NCBI RefSeq assembly: GCF_018143015.1
Contig: NC_054755.1
Span: 12,006,124-12,070,123, forward strand
DNA length: 64,000 bases
Direction of reading: 5' to 3'
Source: Lytechinus variegatus
Taxonomy: Eukaryota > Echinodermata > Echinoidea > Temnopleuroida > Toxopneustidae
The notes beneath the pieces were generated by a model, which was not told the origin of the DNA, did no database searches, and worked only from the letters and a program-made list of their open reading frames with translations. Every line of letters begins with the position of its first letter. Position 1 is the first letter of the stretch. Of the stretch, positions 40,801 to 52,800 are shown one piece after another. A program made the position numbers and the translations under genes.

Positions 40801-43800
40801 AGGAACAGTGTTTAAAACGTACTGATGTGTGTATTTCCGAACTAAGAATTTGTATGAATGCAACTTGAAAGGCCTTAAAAGAGGCTCTGCATGTACTTTT
40901 TTTTCAGGTGGAATGGATTTATCTGCAGTTTGAAGGATATGAAGAATAAGTTTTCTAACTTTCTGTAACAACAGTGATATATGACCATTTTCCACTTGAT
41001 ATGAAGAGATATTGGCTTTGTATCCATATTTCTACCTTTGTTGGTGGATAGAAGGTTGGTGTTGCATCCCATCTCCATCAGCAGTTTCTGAGGGGAAAAA
41101 AGTCCTCTATGTTTCTTCCTTGGCAGCTGTAAAACTGCTTGAGAATTTTATAAAATATAAAAAGGTGTTATTATTAAGATGCAGGTTGATGATTAATATT
41201 GCTTGAATAATATGTTTTAATTTTCAATTGAACTTAGAAACTTGTGAATTATTTTTAAAATCTGATTTCCCCCTATTTTGTTACTACTAATTACTGTAAT
41301 TTCTCCCTTCTTTTTACTTCCAGCTGAATTTGAAGATCTCTTGCATTACGGAAAAGAGAGGATTCAGCAACATTTTAGGACATTGTATACAACTATTGCA
41401 ATCCACATGAACAGTCCCATAGAGGATTTATTTGGTTCCTTGTTGGACTACCTACACGGTATGGACATCAACATTGAGCACACTGTATCAAGGTTCTTTG
41501 ATACGCTCTTCCCTCACATCTACACAAGCCATATAAACAGCAAAGTGACGCGACTGGACTCGCGATACCGCGACTGCCTATCGAACCAGGCTTCGGTGAT
41601 CATGCCGTTCGGTTTTGCGCACAGGGACCTCGCCAGGATGCTGGAGAAGTCCTTGAAGGTCGCGAGGATGTTCCTTGGGACGGTCAACCTCGGCCTGGAG
41701 GTCCTCAACTCGACGGAAAACATGGACCTGACGCGACGCTGCACCCGCTCCTTGATGCAGATGCGGTACTGCGGACAGTGCCAGTCGTTGGTCGGCGTCC
41801 CCGCCTGCCAAGGGTTCTGCTTCAATGTCGTGAAGGGGTGCTTGGCGAACTTCATGGACCTGGATCTGTATTGGAGGGAGTATGTTGCGGTGGTTGTTGA
41901 CTTGGTTCGTGTCAGTATGACTGCGGAATACGATCTTCATTCGGCCATGTATTCTCTGGATCAGAAGGTGATGGCAGCCATTAACAGGGCTATTGAGGAC
42001 AAAGATTCCATCATGCAAGCTGTAAGTCTTCAATTATTATAAAATTATTTTTCAATGAGAGGCCTTTCCTCATCATCCAGTCAATGACATTAGTGAAGTA
42101 ATGTTATTGTGATTTTGTATATTAGATTGTTAATTGAAACCATTAATAAGAACAAGTTGTGTATGTTCTGGGTCAAAAGAGACGAAACAATGCGATAATC
42201 TAAGTAACAGCAACGGATCTATGGAACTTATAATCGATGCTAAATTTCATTACAGCTTATCTCAGTTGCTCACCATTTCAATATTTCAATGGAATTGTAA
42301 TTTAAGTGGTAAGGTTTCATCAATTATGTTGAAATGCAATGTAGGCCATAAATTGCAAAGAAGAAGCAACAAGTTTCTTAATGAAGTATGAAACTTTGAA
42401 AGTAAATTTTTATATTCAAAATCATTTGATAATTTTTAATTCACATGTAACAGTCGCAAAAGTGTTTTGATATCATTAGACTCTACTATTTCATTTAAAA
42501 TTGCTTGATGACAGTTACCAATGATAAGAAATGTATCTTTGTTTCTACATGCCGCCTCTTTCTTTCACAGGCCATGATCACATGCGGGCCTCCACCCCTC
42601 TCGAGACCCTCACCCTACAACGACTTTGCCATGAACAACCCAGCCGGCAACATCCCCATCGCCCCCAACCCTGCCATCCCCTTGGACGAGCTCTTGCTGG
42701 AGTTTGTAGGTAGCCTGGACAGTTCCAAGAGTGTCTTCAGGGACCTCCCTGTGCTGATGTGCTCCCAGGGGAACATGGCTTCCGACAGCAATCGGGACTG
42801 CTGGACCGGGGAGACGCAAGGAACGTAAGTAGAAGGCTTGATTGAGCCCAAGATGTGCATCATATGGCTTGATTTGGAGCCATTTTCATGAAGACTTAGA
42901 CCTATGGTAACTTTGCAGTTATGGTAACTACCTGGGAATCATTGGTATTGATTGGCTCCTGAGCCCTGTTACCATGGTAGTTGCAAAAATGGCAAAGTTA
43001 TGATAGTTGTAACTCCTCACGAAAAGAACCCCTGGCAGTATTTGCTAGGTCTTGACTACATCTGTAACAATAGCTTTTCATTCCATCAAAAATGAAGTGC
43101 TTTAGGTATGGAGGAAAGAAACCAGGAAATTGCCATCCATGAATATTTGAACTTTCGGTCCCATATACTGGTCTTTGTGTTTGGTGGTTTACATGGTCAA
43201 TGCACATTACATGTTTAAGCCCCCAAGGGATTTATGGATACAATATTAGACAGGGTCATATGTATTGAAGTGGGGGGGGGGGAACCAGGAACTTCAGTAA
43301 AATTCTCTTTACAAAAGAAGAGATAAAAATACAAGCCAGAATCTCTTGTTAATCTTTTGGTTTTTGTCCCATTATATTATTTTAGAACAACTTGTTAGGC
43401 TCCAGCTGGTGCTTCAAGAGAGTATTGATACTGCAAGAAAAAAAGTAATATTTATTGATTTTGGAGATTTGCTTGAAATTGCCAGATAAGTAGCCACAAA
43501 CAATAGTAAAAAAAGTCCAGCCATTATTGACAACCATATAGGCCTACAAGCATGAGGTGTTCTTGTTCTCAGCTGGAATATAGCCTGATAATTGCTATAT
43601 AAAAATAACATGATCAACATGCATATATGGGCTATTCCACGGTTACTCACGTTACATTTGGAGACACCTTGACTCATACTTGGAGCTGTAACTCCATTAT
43701 TATTGATAGGAACTAAACATCTCCTTATCACAACAAAGTACACAGTCTGACTATCCTTTGTATAAAAACAAAACTTGGGAAATTCTATTATGCTCCTGGC

Positions 43801-46800
43801 AAATCTTTGGAATGTGTCGGTTACTCACGTTACATGATTTGGACCAACCTGTGGAATTGCCCATATGTACTTTGAGATAACAACACTATCAAAATATTGC
43901 AGGCAAAAGTAGGATGAAGTGACAATAACTATAGGAATTTGATAGGTGTTGACAACCACCCTGGTCTTTCTTATGTTGTGACATTCTGGTCATTTTTCAT
44001 CTGTCACACTCTACTGATGTGCCAAATGCTCCTGATTCATTCAAACTAACAGAATGATCAAATAAATAGCAAGTATATTTGTTTGAAGATTAGCAGTAAG
44101 GTAAAGATTGGTGAAAGACACAAGATATTATTTTCAATTTTCATCAGCTGGGCTTATAGTCACCATAAATGGAATTTTAATTGAGTACAACTAGCTCATA
44201 GGCACTAGAAATGCAAATCATGTGGGAAAAAATAGAAACAAAATATTATTTCAATTTTCATCCGCTAGTTTCTTCATCCATGTAAATGGAATTTTAATCG
44301 AGCACAACTAGCCGAAAGGCACCAGAAATATTCTCCTTGTGCATGAAAAGGGGGAAAAGGTACAGAAAGAAAAACCACAAAGGCCTCATGGCTGGTAGGC
44401 AATATGCTGCCTTTTGTGGCTATTCTGTAGGGTACCTGAAGCTGATCCTTTTGTTGTTGTCAAGGATCAAATCTATCCATTTCAACACAGGTCGTGAGAG
44501 GTGAACAGACCCTGTAATGATCTCCTACCCTGTGCCTTTCAGCCATCCATTGGGCTATGAAAATTAATTTCCCCATATTGGAAAGGCTGGCAACTCGACA
44601 GGGTGCTTACTTTTAATCCCCTGCAGAAGCTTCTGCTTTTGAATGGACGGGGGGGGGCTCTTGAGTTGATTCCACGAGCTGTGGAATGCTCATCGTTTAT
44701 TGTGGTCTTGTATTGACTGCTTCCTTAAAAAGAAGAAAACAGTTTCCTCTTTTTTTTTCGTCTAAAGAAAGAGACAGAAGAAGTCGATGTGGTTGGTTGA
44801 ATGCTGGTGGAACCTCACTAATTTGTAGCAGGGGTATTGTGAGGTAATGAGCGTTTGGTGGAATTTCAACTTGGGTTTAAATCATTTTCACTATTATCAT
44901 CGTCTGATAGGAATTGAGTGGGAATAGTTTTGTACGGGTGTCATCAGAGATGTGTTTTTTTTTTCAGAATGTTGGGGCTTTGTTCCATGCCAGGTGGGTT
45001 CGAATTAGGGGCAGGTGATTGAAAAATAAAAATAGATACAAATTCCGCGTATGGAAGAAAGATGACTAATCTAAGGCCGTGTTTATGCTTCCACTTTTCA
45101 GGCCAGAATCAGCGTTTCCAAACGTGATTAGTCCAAAACACGGTTGCGTCCATGCTTACTTTCATTTAAACGCTGTTTCAAAACGCCGATCGTAAACTCA
45201 CAAAAAGGTGCGTTTGTAAACGTCGTTTGACCAGAATCAGGCTTTCTGGGGAAGCATAAACAGAACCACGATCGTAAACGTGTTTAAATGACGTCATTTG
45301 GTACATGCTTCCGGTGAGATGAAAATCCGCGGGCAAATACAGTCGTATTGCTCCATGTTATCTCTATGTAATAACAACAATCGGGGAAAAAAAACTTTCG
45401 AAAAAAGGCGCGCCCAATTTGACCTCGCTTTACGATGCGAAGCCGCTGGAGATCATGATTTGCTCTGAAAAGTGAAGCATAAACAGCACTCCCAGAACCA
45501 CGTTTACGATCGGCGTTTTGAATCGACGTTTGAAATCGCTGATTCTGTCCTCGCAATGGAAGCATAAACACACCCTTGGAGTATCAGGGTTAAGCAAAGA
45601 ATTGGATTTTAAAAGACATGTGCAGCATCTTGCAGGGGGGGTAATTTGTATTGCACCTTTGGGAGAGGGTCATCATGCCCCCCCCCATAGAGACATAATA
45701 AAGTAATATTAAGAAATCTCCAAAGTATATAATTCATGAAACACTCCCGTGGAGGTCAATCAAAATTTGTTACATGATTGGAGGGAGATCACAAACAGAA
45801 CATACTTTGAGTTTGACATATTAATGAACATCAATATATCTGATGTAGGGAGGTCACGGAAAGCTCCACAGAAAGGCAATTTCCGCTTTGAAATTGTTGC
45901 AAACGTACATTAAGATTTTCCTGATACACTTCTTGCGAGTAATACCCAGGTGTGGCCGTTGTTGAAAGACCTCCCCCGCTCCGATTAAGGTATCGCTGTT
46001 GTGTGATAAATGCAAAATAACTGATTTGGATTTTGATAAATTTTTGAGTGGTGGTCCTACCTTAAAGAATGGACAACCATCTGTGGGAGTGTTTCATGAA
46101 ATGTTTTGTTAGTTACTTTGACTGACTAATTTGCTCTCGGCCAATCAGATGCCTTGATTTGCAGTAGCTTGTAACAGTAGCCAGTAAAAATCATTGACAT
46201 ATTGTTTCATGAAATGCTCCTCAGACCCAAAGATACCTTGGATCCTTGAGATAGCTGAGGATCACCTCAGGGTTTTTTGCATGTAAGCAAAGTCTTTGGA
46301 TATTGTCTTCCATAGGAAAATAGCTACCAGGACAAGCCATTATGATATAATCTTAATCCATTTCAAGTTTTTAAGTTAATTAAGCTGACAATGAATCTAT
46401 AAAGATCAGATGACCAAGCAGGGGAAAAAATACACAGGGATGGGGGCATTTTTTCCCTGAAATACTCAAAAGAGCCCTGGAAAATTTGTTAAAAAGAGCC
46501 CCCCCCCAAAAAAAAGACAATAAGAACAACAAAACTGTTCTTTTGCTGCCACCAGAAAACATGAAAGTTACCTGCTTTTTTCAGGAATCACTTATTGGTT
46601 ATTGATGTCATCGAAATTAATGTTTAAAACAATTTCTTCATGAGCCCTTTGACAGTTTCCACTTCTATCTCACTTTAACGATGTAGATTTGGACCTTTGT
46701 GAGTAATACAGATTCACCACATCTCAGTTCTTATTTGAATTCCCCAGTGGGTATCTCCAGGTACTTGCTGTAATACTGACCATTTAATTCACTACAAAGG

Positions 46801-49800
46801 ATATCAATCAGGTGTTCTCTTCAATCTCTCCAGTTTAGTAGACAAAAGATGTCTATTGCCGACACGAAGGTCAAATTATTACCCGAAATTGAATTGAATC
46901 GGTGATATGAATCGGTAGAACTTTTAGACGAAGGCCAAATGTGTCATTACGATGAATGGTCGGCAGCACCGGGAGGCGTCTAAGTTTCTAAGCGATCCAT
47001 GATCAATCCAGTTATGAATTGAGGGCAACAGTTTATCAAACTGAATTGATATCAATCAATGAAATTAGACAAGAAAATGCATGCTTTGTCGTTGATTTGG
47101 TTTGGAATTTAGAATGAATCTGTTTAATTCATAAAACTTTTCCATACACAAAAAAGTCCACCAATCAAATGCTGTACATGCAATCAATTTAGTTATGACA
47201 CGTAAAAAAGCGTATTCAAATATAAGCGTTTATTTTATCCCTTTATGTATTGAAGAACCAGTGTGATAACTACTAAACTGAGTAAGCAATGGATCATACA
47301 ATTCTAAACTTTTCATAATTGTTAACAAAATCCTATTCAGGTAAATTTCACCCCTAAATATGGAAAATAAATGAAAAATGAATAAAGAAAGCAATACATA
47401 TATATATGTATAGATTAATAAATATATAGATTTTATATAATAGAGATCAATAAATATAAATGGGTAGATTTTGTATTCCTTTGTTTATTCTGGAAAGTAA
47501 AACAGTAAATCACCTAAGGTATGAGAAAGTTTTCATAGAAGAGAATTTTGCTTGTAAAAATTACATCAAGGAATACAAGGAACCTGTTTAACATTTTCTC
47601 CTTTTTGCTCTTTTTGACATATGTCACCTTGATACAACATCTATATTCTGTGTGTTGGTCGATCCAGGGAGTTGGGATGGTCAAACCATGGTCAAACTTT
47701 GGGCCTCCATTGACCAATCTTGTTTTGGAATGGATCTAGATGCGGAAACCCTCTTTGATCTTGACTCTTTGAAAGTGATCAAAGCCTCTTTTGAAAACCA
47801 CCCCACTTAAGCCATTACAAATATCTTAGCATTCCCCATCTAATCAGGTCCAACAAACCCCCTCTTAATCCATCTCACATCCCCATCTTAATCCCCTTGA
47901 AAAGATCAACCTTTATTGTTTAATGACCATTCCATTGCTTTTTTTGTCAAGCGAAGTTTGTCAAGTATGGTTCTATTGATATTCTTAGTTGTTCTGGTAT
48001 GTCTTTGAAACTGGATCAGGAATCCTCACCAACAATTCCATGGGAGGATGATGAATAGATATAAGTTGGTTATGCTGGCATCTCTTGGTTTAGGTGAATG
48101 AAGTTGTTTTATAAAGCAGTTTCTTTACATGAGTGGGCCATCTTGCCAGCAGTTTTCAATAAGCCTAATTAACATGGATAACAGGGGATACTGTTCTTTG
48201 AGTCAGGTCAGGCTGCATACAAATGCCACAAAGGAGAATGATAGTCCAGTGCCACAATACAAAGGGTTAGAGGATGAATGCCTTTTCTGGCAGGTTACAT
48301 TGGGCGCGTTGGATTCCTAAGCCAGATTAATTGAGTCAAATTGCAGTTTTATTGCCTGAAAAGTTGCAGTTTGGCATGCCATTTGGCATTCAGATGTCTA
48401 TCCTTTTTAGAACACACACAGGAGGGGAAAGGAAAGAAAAGAAGAACCTTAAATTAGTGGGTCATTGATCTATAAAATGGTGCCAGATATGATCATTTTC
48501 ATTTAAGGAGATACAAAGATAGACGCATCAGGTTTTCGGTGTGGCATGATGTAAGATTGAAATAGAAAGGGGGACAGGAACAAGACCTCAAACAATGAAA
48601 AAAAAATTTAATTGTTTGTGAGTGAAGGTAAAATAGTTTATCTTCTTAGATTTAGAAAAGGTTTTCTATTAAGGCGTCTCCTTGTATAAAAAGGACAATG
48701 TTTTGGTCCAGTTTAATTTTTTTAAGTTGAGTGGCATTTTTAGCAGCCTCTCCAAAAGCGTGCCAAAAAATCTTAATTTGATTGGAGTGAAAACTCTGTA
48801 GTATTGATTTACCCGCTAAAGGTGTTTGCCTACAAACAATTAGCATGATTTTCTATGTTTGCATTTTAATAAAGGGTTTGGGTATTGCCTAGCGGGCATT
48901 CCATGTCATACTGGCCACAATGCCACACACAAACCTTGACAGAGAGAAAAATTGTCGGGATGGGAGGCCAAAGCGAGATCACACAAAGACTTGAATCAGA
49001 CTTGAAATTATGTCCAGAAATATGGAACAAAGACTTGGATTGCTGGACTTACTGTCATGTGTAGGTCCAAAATGCATTTGCAGTGTATTTCAAACAGAAT
49101 TTCATTATCTGGTGCACGTCCACTTCACATGATTAATTATGGTTTCACGACATTTGCTCTGGCGACAATTACTCCACTGTAAATTCCACACACTAATAGA
49201 ATTGCCAACTTCAATCCTGCATTTAACACTATACCCTACCCTATAACCTGACTGTAATACTAGAGCAAAACCCTCTTGCAATCCTAATCCTAACCCTATA
49301 TGTTTTAGATGAAATAAAGCCTGGAGCAGTTGTAGCAGCAGCAAATTTCGTGTCACCTTAATTATAAGCACATTTGCAATGACATGGCATTACTCTACAG
49401 ATAACAGTAGTTTCAATACATCATATTCACAATATTTAATTGGTGATTGCTTATTTTATCAAATGCATTTAATACTCTGTTACACAGTAACTTTGACAAA
49501 ATTTTATTGATGTTTTGTAAGAAAATGCACTTTATTGTGCTACATAATGACCTCAATTATTCTCATCTCCATCATAAGGTGCCATTTGTAAAATGAAAAA
49601 AAGGAACGAGCCCCCCCCCCACATACACACATTATTACACAATTCCAAAGGTTAAGGTTACATATAGGCCTATTCTAAATTTCTTGGATACCGAAATGAT
49701 TGGTCTTTTGCATCGGATGAATAGGAATTTTGTTTGTTCATTTTCTTTTAGAGAATGTTTATGTTTGAGGACCTCAATAATGGAAATAACATGATCGAGT

Positions 49801-52800
49801 GTGGTGCCACGGACGTCCAATAATGAAACGGCTCAATATTAGGGTTTGGAAGTCAACAAAACCATTGTTAAGGATGTGAAATGATATTGCTGCCTCGGGC
49901 CCGCTAGGACTGGTTATGATTCCAGTCGGGATTTGTTTGCGAGCGTGACCCCATATCCAGACTTTCAATGCACTCCACCGGCAGAACAATGGCAGAAAAT
50001 AAAGACTAATATCTGCCGAGTCCGTAAATGACAGCGCAGAAGATTTGGGGGCTATTCCGGAGATGGTCTTATTATTTCAATTCAAATCAACTTTTCAATG
50101 CAGCTCAAACTCCCAATTGAATTTGAACCCAAGAGTAAAAGGACAAATATGCCAGGAATAAAGAAAATGAATTACAGATATTGGTGCAAAGTGACAAGGA
50201 CAGAACAGGGTGTGTTTCATGACACAAATAGACAAGTGATTTTCACTGACATATTGCTTTCAGCCAATCAGATGCAAGGATTTTGGTGGCTTATAACAAT
50301 AGTCAGCGAAAAGTGACTGACTTTTGTTTCATGAAATCTCTCCAGCCAGGTCTCCTTCATGTGTTTTGTAATATTCATTCTGGTCAGGGTGTATTTGAAC
50401 CAGGGATTTGTATTATTATTATTCCCTGGTTGAACGAACTGCCTTGAAGTTCAGTTTCTTTCTTCCTAAATTCACTATATTGTCTGACCTGCATTGGTTA
50501 TTAATTACAATTGGATGTATTTATTAGGATACCATGAATATGATAGATGGCATGTTTATATCTGACCTCTTCTAAAAATCTCTTTGGAATGAGTGGCAAG
50601 ACCATGCTGCAATTAAGTATGGGTCACCAAAATGTTCAAAATCAACATTTTGCTAAGTGCTTGGAATAAAAGAAAATGTTGAAATGAATACAAAAATATT
50701 GAAACCTAAGAAATAATGATACTGCAAAATATAGAGTATCCTAGAATCAGAGATAACTGCAGAAATAAGAAAGGAAATTGTATACATTTCAGAAATAAAG
50801 AACAAACACAGAGACAACCAAATGGCAACCTACATGTATTAAGATTCACAAAAAAATAGAAGTGATGAAAAATTATATATAGTAGAAAGAAAGGTGATCA
50901 TACAGGCCTTGTAGGCCTAATTAATTGGTTCATACAGATATATGATATGAACATAGTGAAATATAGGTCACAGAACATTTTTGCAGCAGTAGAAGGTTAT
51001 TTCAATCAATGTTGCGTGAAAGATTGACATATGCGTTTCACCTCGCATCGAACTCTATTCAATATAAAAACACATATCCCATCTCTCGGGGGTATTATTG
51101 GAAGAGGAACATGTTTGAAGTGCGTCTACCCCTTGATGAAGTGGCAAGGGGGTGGTGGGGGTTGGAGAGGATAATGGAAAGGGGGTGGGGCCGAAGAGGG
51201 GGCAGGGGGTGTGGTGATTGCTGTATTTCAATTTGTCTTTGTCGCTCTTGCTAAAAGTCGTATACACATTCAATTGATAATTCCAGGGGCGGTATGATTT
51301 TTATTTTAATGTTGTATGAATACACCTTTTTATGCTGTAAAGCCTTCATTATGGCATGTATGTCTCAGATTTTATTGTCAAGGATGTATGTTTCTGGGTG
51401 CTGGGTGCATGGTATATTGTAAAATATTGAGTACATTTTTTTATCAAATTATTGAGATCCGAGGTTATGTCCCTATTCTGTTTTAGCCTTTTCATATGAC
51501 AATGTCTGATTGGTCTGTCTGTATGCCCCTGTAAGAATTTTAGTCGCCCATCACAATTTGTAGTCAATGAGTTGGCGAGCTAATAATTAGCTTTTAATAT
51601 ACAATCATACTACATGTGACTGTTATTTTCCTTCATGTACTGCAGCATATGATTAGCAGAGTCAAATCTTCTGGAAAATTTATGTATCTGATTGCAATAT
51701 ACTCCCTGTCTGAATTTTAGGGGCCTTCAGTCAGGGTTCGAGGGCTAGCCACTCTTCTCTCGACCCCTACATGGTGTTTCCCACAATTTTGTATGAAATT
51801 TGCATGAATCTGGCTTACGACTGCCAAAAATGGATAGTTTCTAAGACCGCACCTCTGTCAATGAAGGGTACTGAGGTTGTGTTATCTCTCAAAACACGAC
51901 CAAGATTGGCAAGAAAGTGCCCTTGACAAAAGATGACTTTGTAACAAAAAGTTTTAGAAATGCCCAAACTTTGTTTTTCCTTCTTTTTGTTCCTCTCTCC
52001 TTTTTGTTGCCATTCCTGCCATTTTTGTGTGATTTTTAATCAGAGTTAAACCAACAGTCAATCAGGTTGTTGTCAGCGTTTGTGGCGAAACACCTTCCCT
52101 GTTAATGGGTGTTTGGTGTATTTGTATTTGAAATCAACGTGAGGTGTAATATGGGTGTAGGATTCATTTCATTGATATTACAGTGTTAGAATCAAGCGTT
52201 GGTGTTTGTTACAATTTAAAAACTGATTGGCATTTTCAAAATTGAATCCTTGGTAAAATGATTTTACAAATTTCTTTCATTTTAATTGTAATCAAAGACT
52301 GTCATGATTGTTAGTCATTAATCTCCCTTGAGCGTATTTCAGAAATAGTTTAGACTTTACTTACATAGTTGAAAAAAGGTGTCAAATTAATCTTAATTAT
52401 GGAGTCAACATAAAAGTATGCATATATTTACTCCCTTTTTTGGAGTGTTGAATGTTGCCAGTGGACCAAAGTCTGTGTTTTCTTTTTCGAATCAAATAAC
52501 TGTGGATATGGACACTGTGATCAGATTAGCGATTGCATCGAAAACCACTACAATCCCTCAAACAATTGGACTTTCTCTCTGTGTAATTTTAATACCCACT
52601 TTGTTTCACCCAGTCAACCTGGTAAGCCTTTGAACACACAAAACCTCCACTGCTTCAATGCAGGTGAAAAGATGGCCGAAATCTGGCCGTAAACATTCAC
52701 CAGCCCGCATACCACAATGCCAAACTGTTACTAATTAGCACGGAGAGCGGTTGCAAGTGTTTGCATTGCCCTTTCAACGGCGTTTTGACATCGCCTTGAC

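Larger units (their letters stand above)
20944..41323 (+). other. Glypican intron 2 (20.4 kb)
   Basis: GT-AG intron in phase 1. Seen inside: a decayed copy of the exon 2 end (21013-21058), pyrimidine tracts (22670-22740, 22900-22980, 24120-24200), foldbacks (24541, 25305, 26917), a TTAA element (27538), a SINE head (36636), a hairpin and TIR element (37149-38047), a MITE (39401) and many G or C runs. No further exon was recognised. Confidence 0.85.

Noticed and set aside
41578..42033. 151-codon minus-strand open frame (and a 111-codon one at 41520-41855)
   Set aside because: Both are shadows of the GC-rich glypican exon 3; the plus strand has clear homology and matched splice phases.
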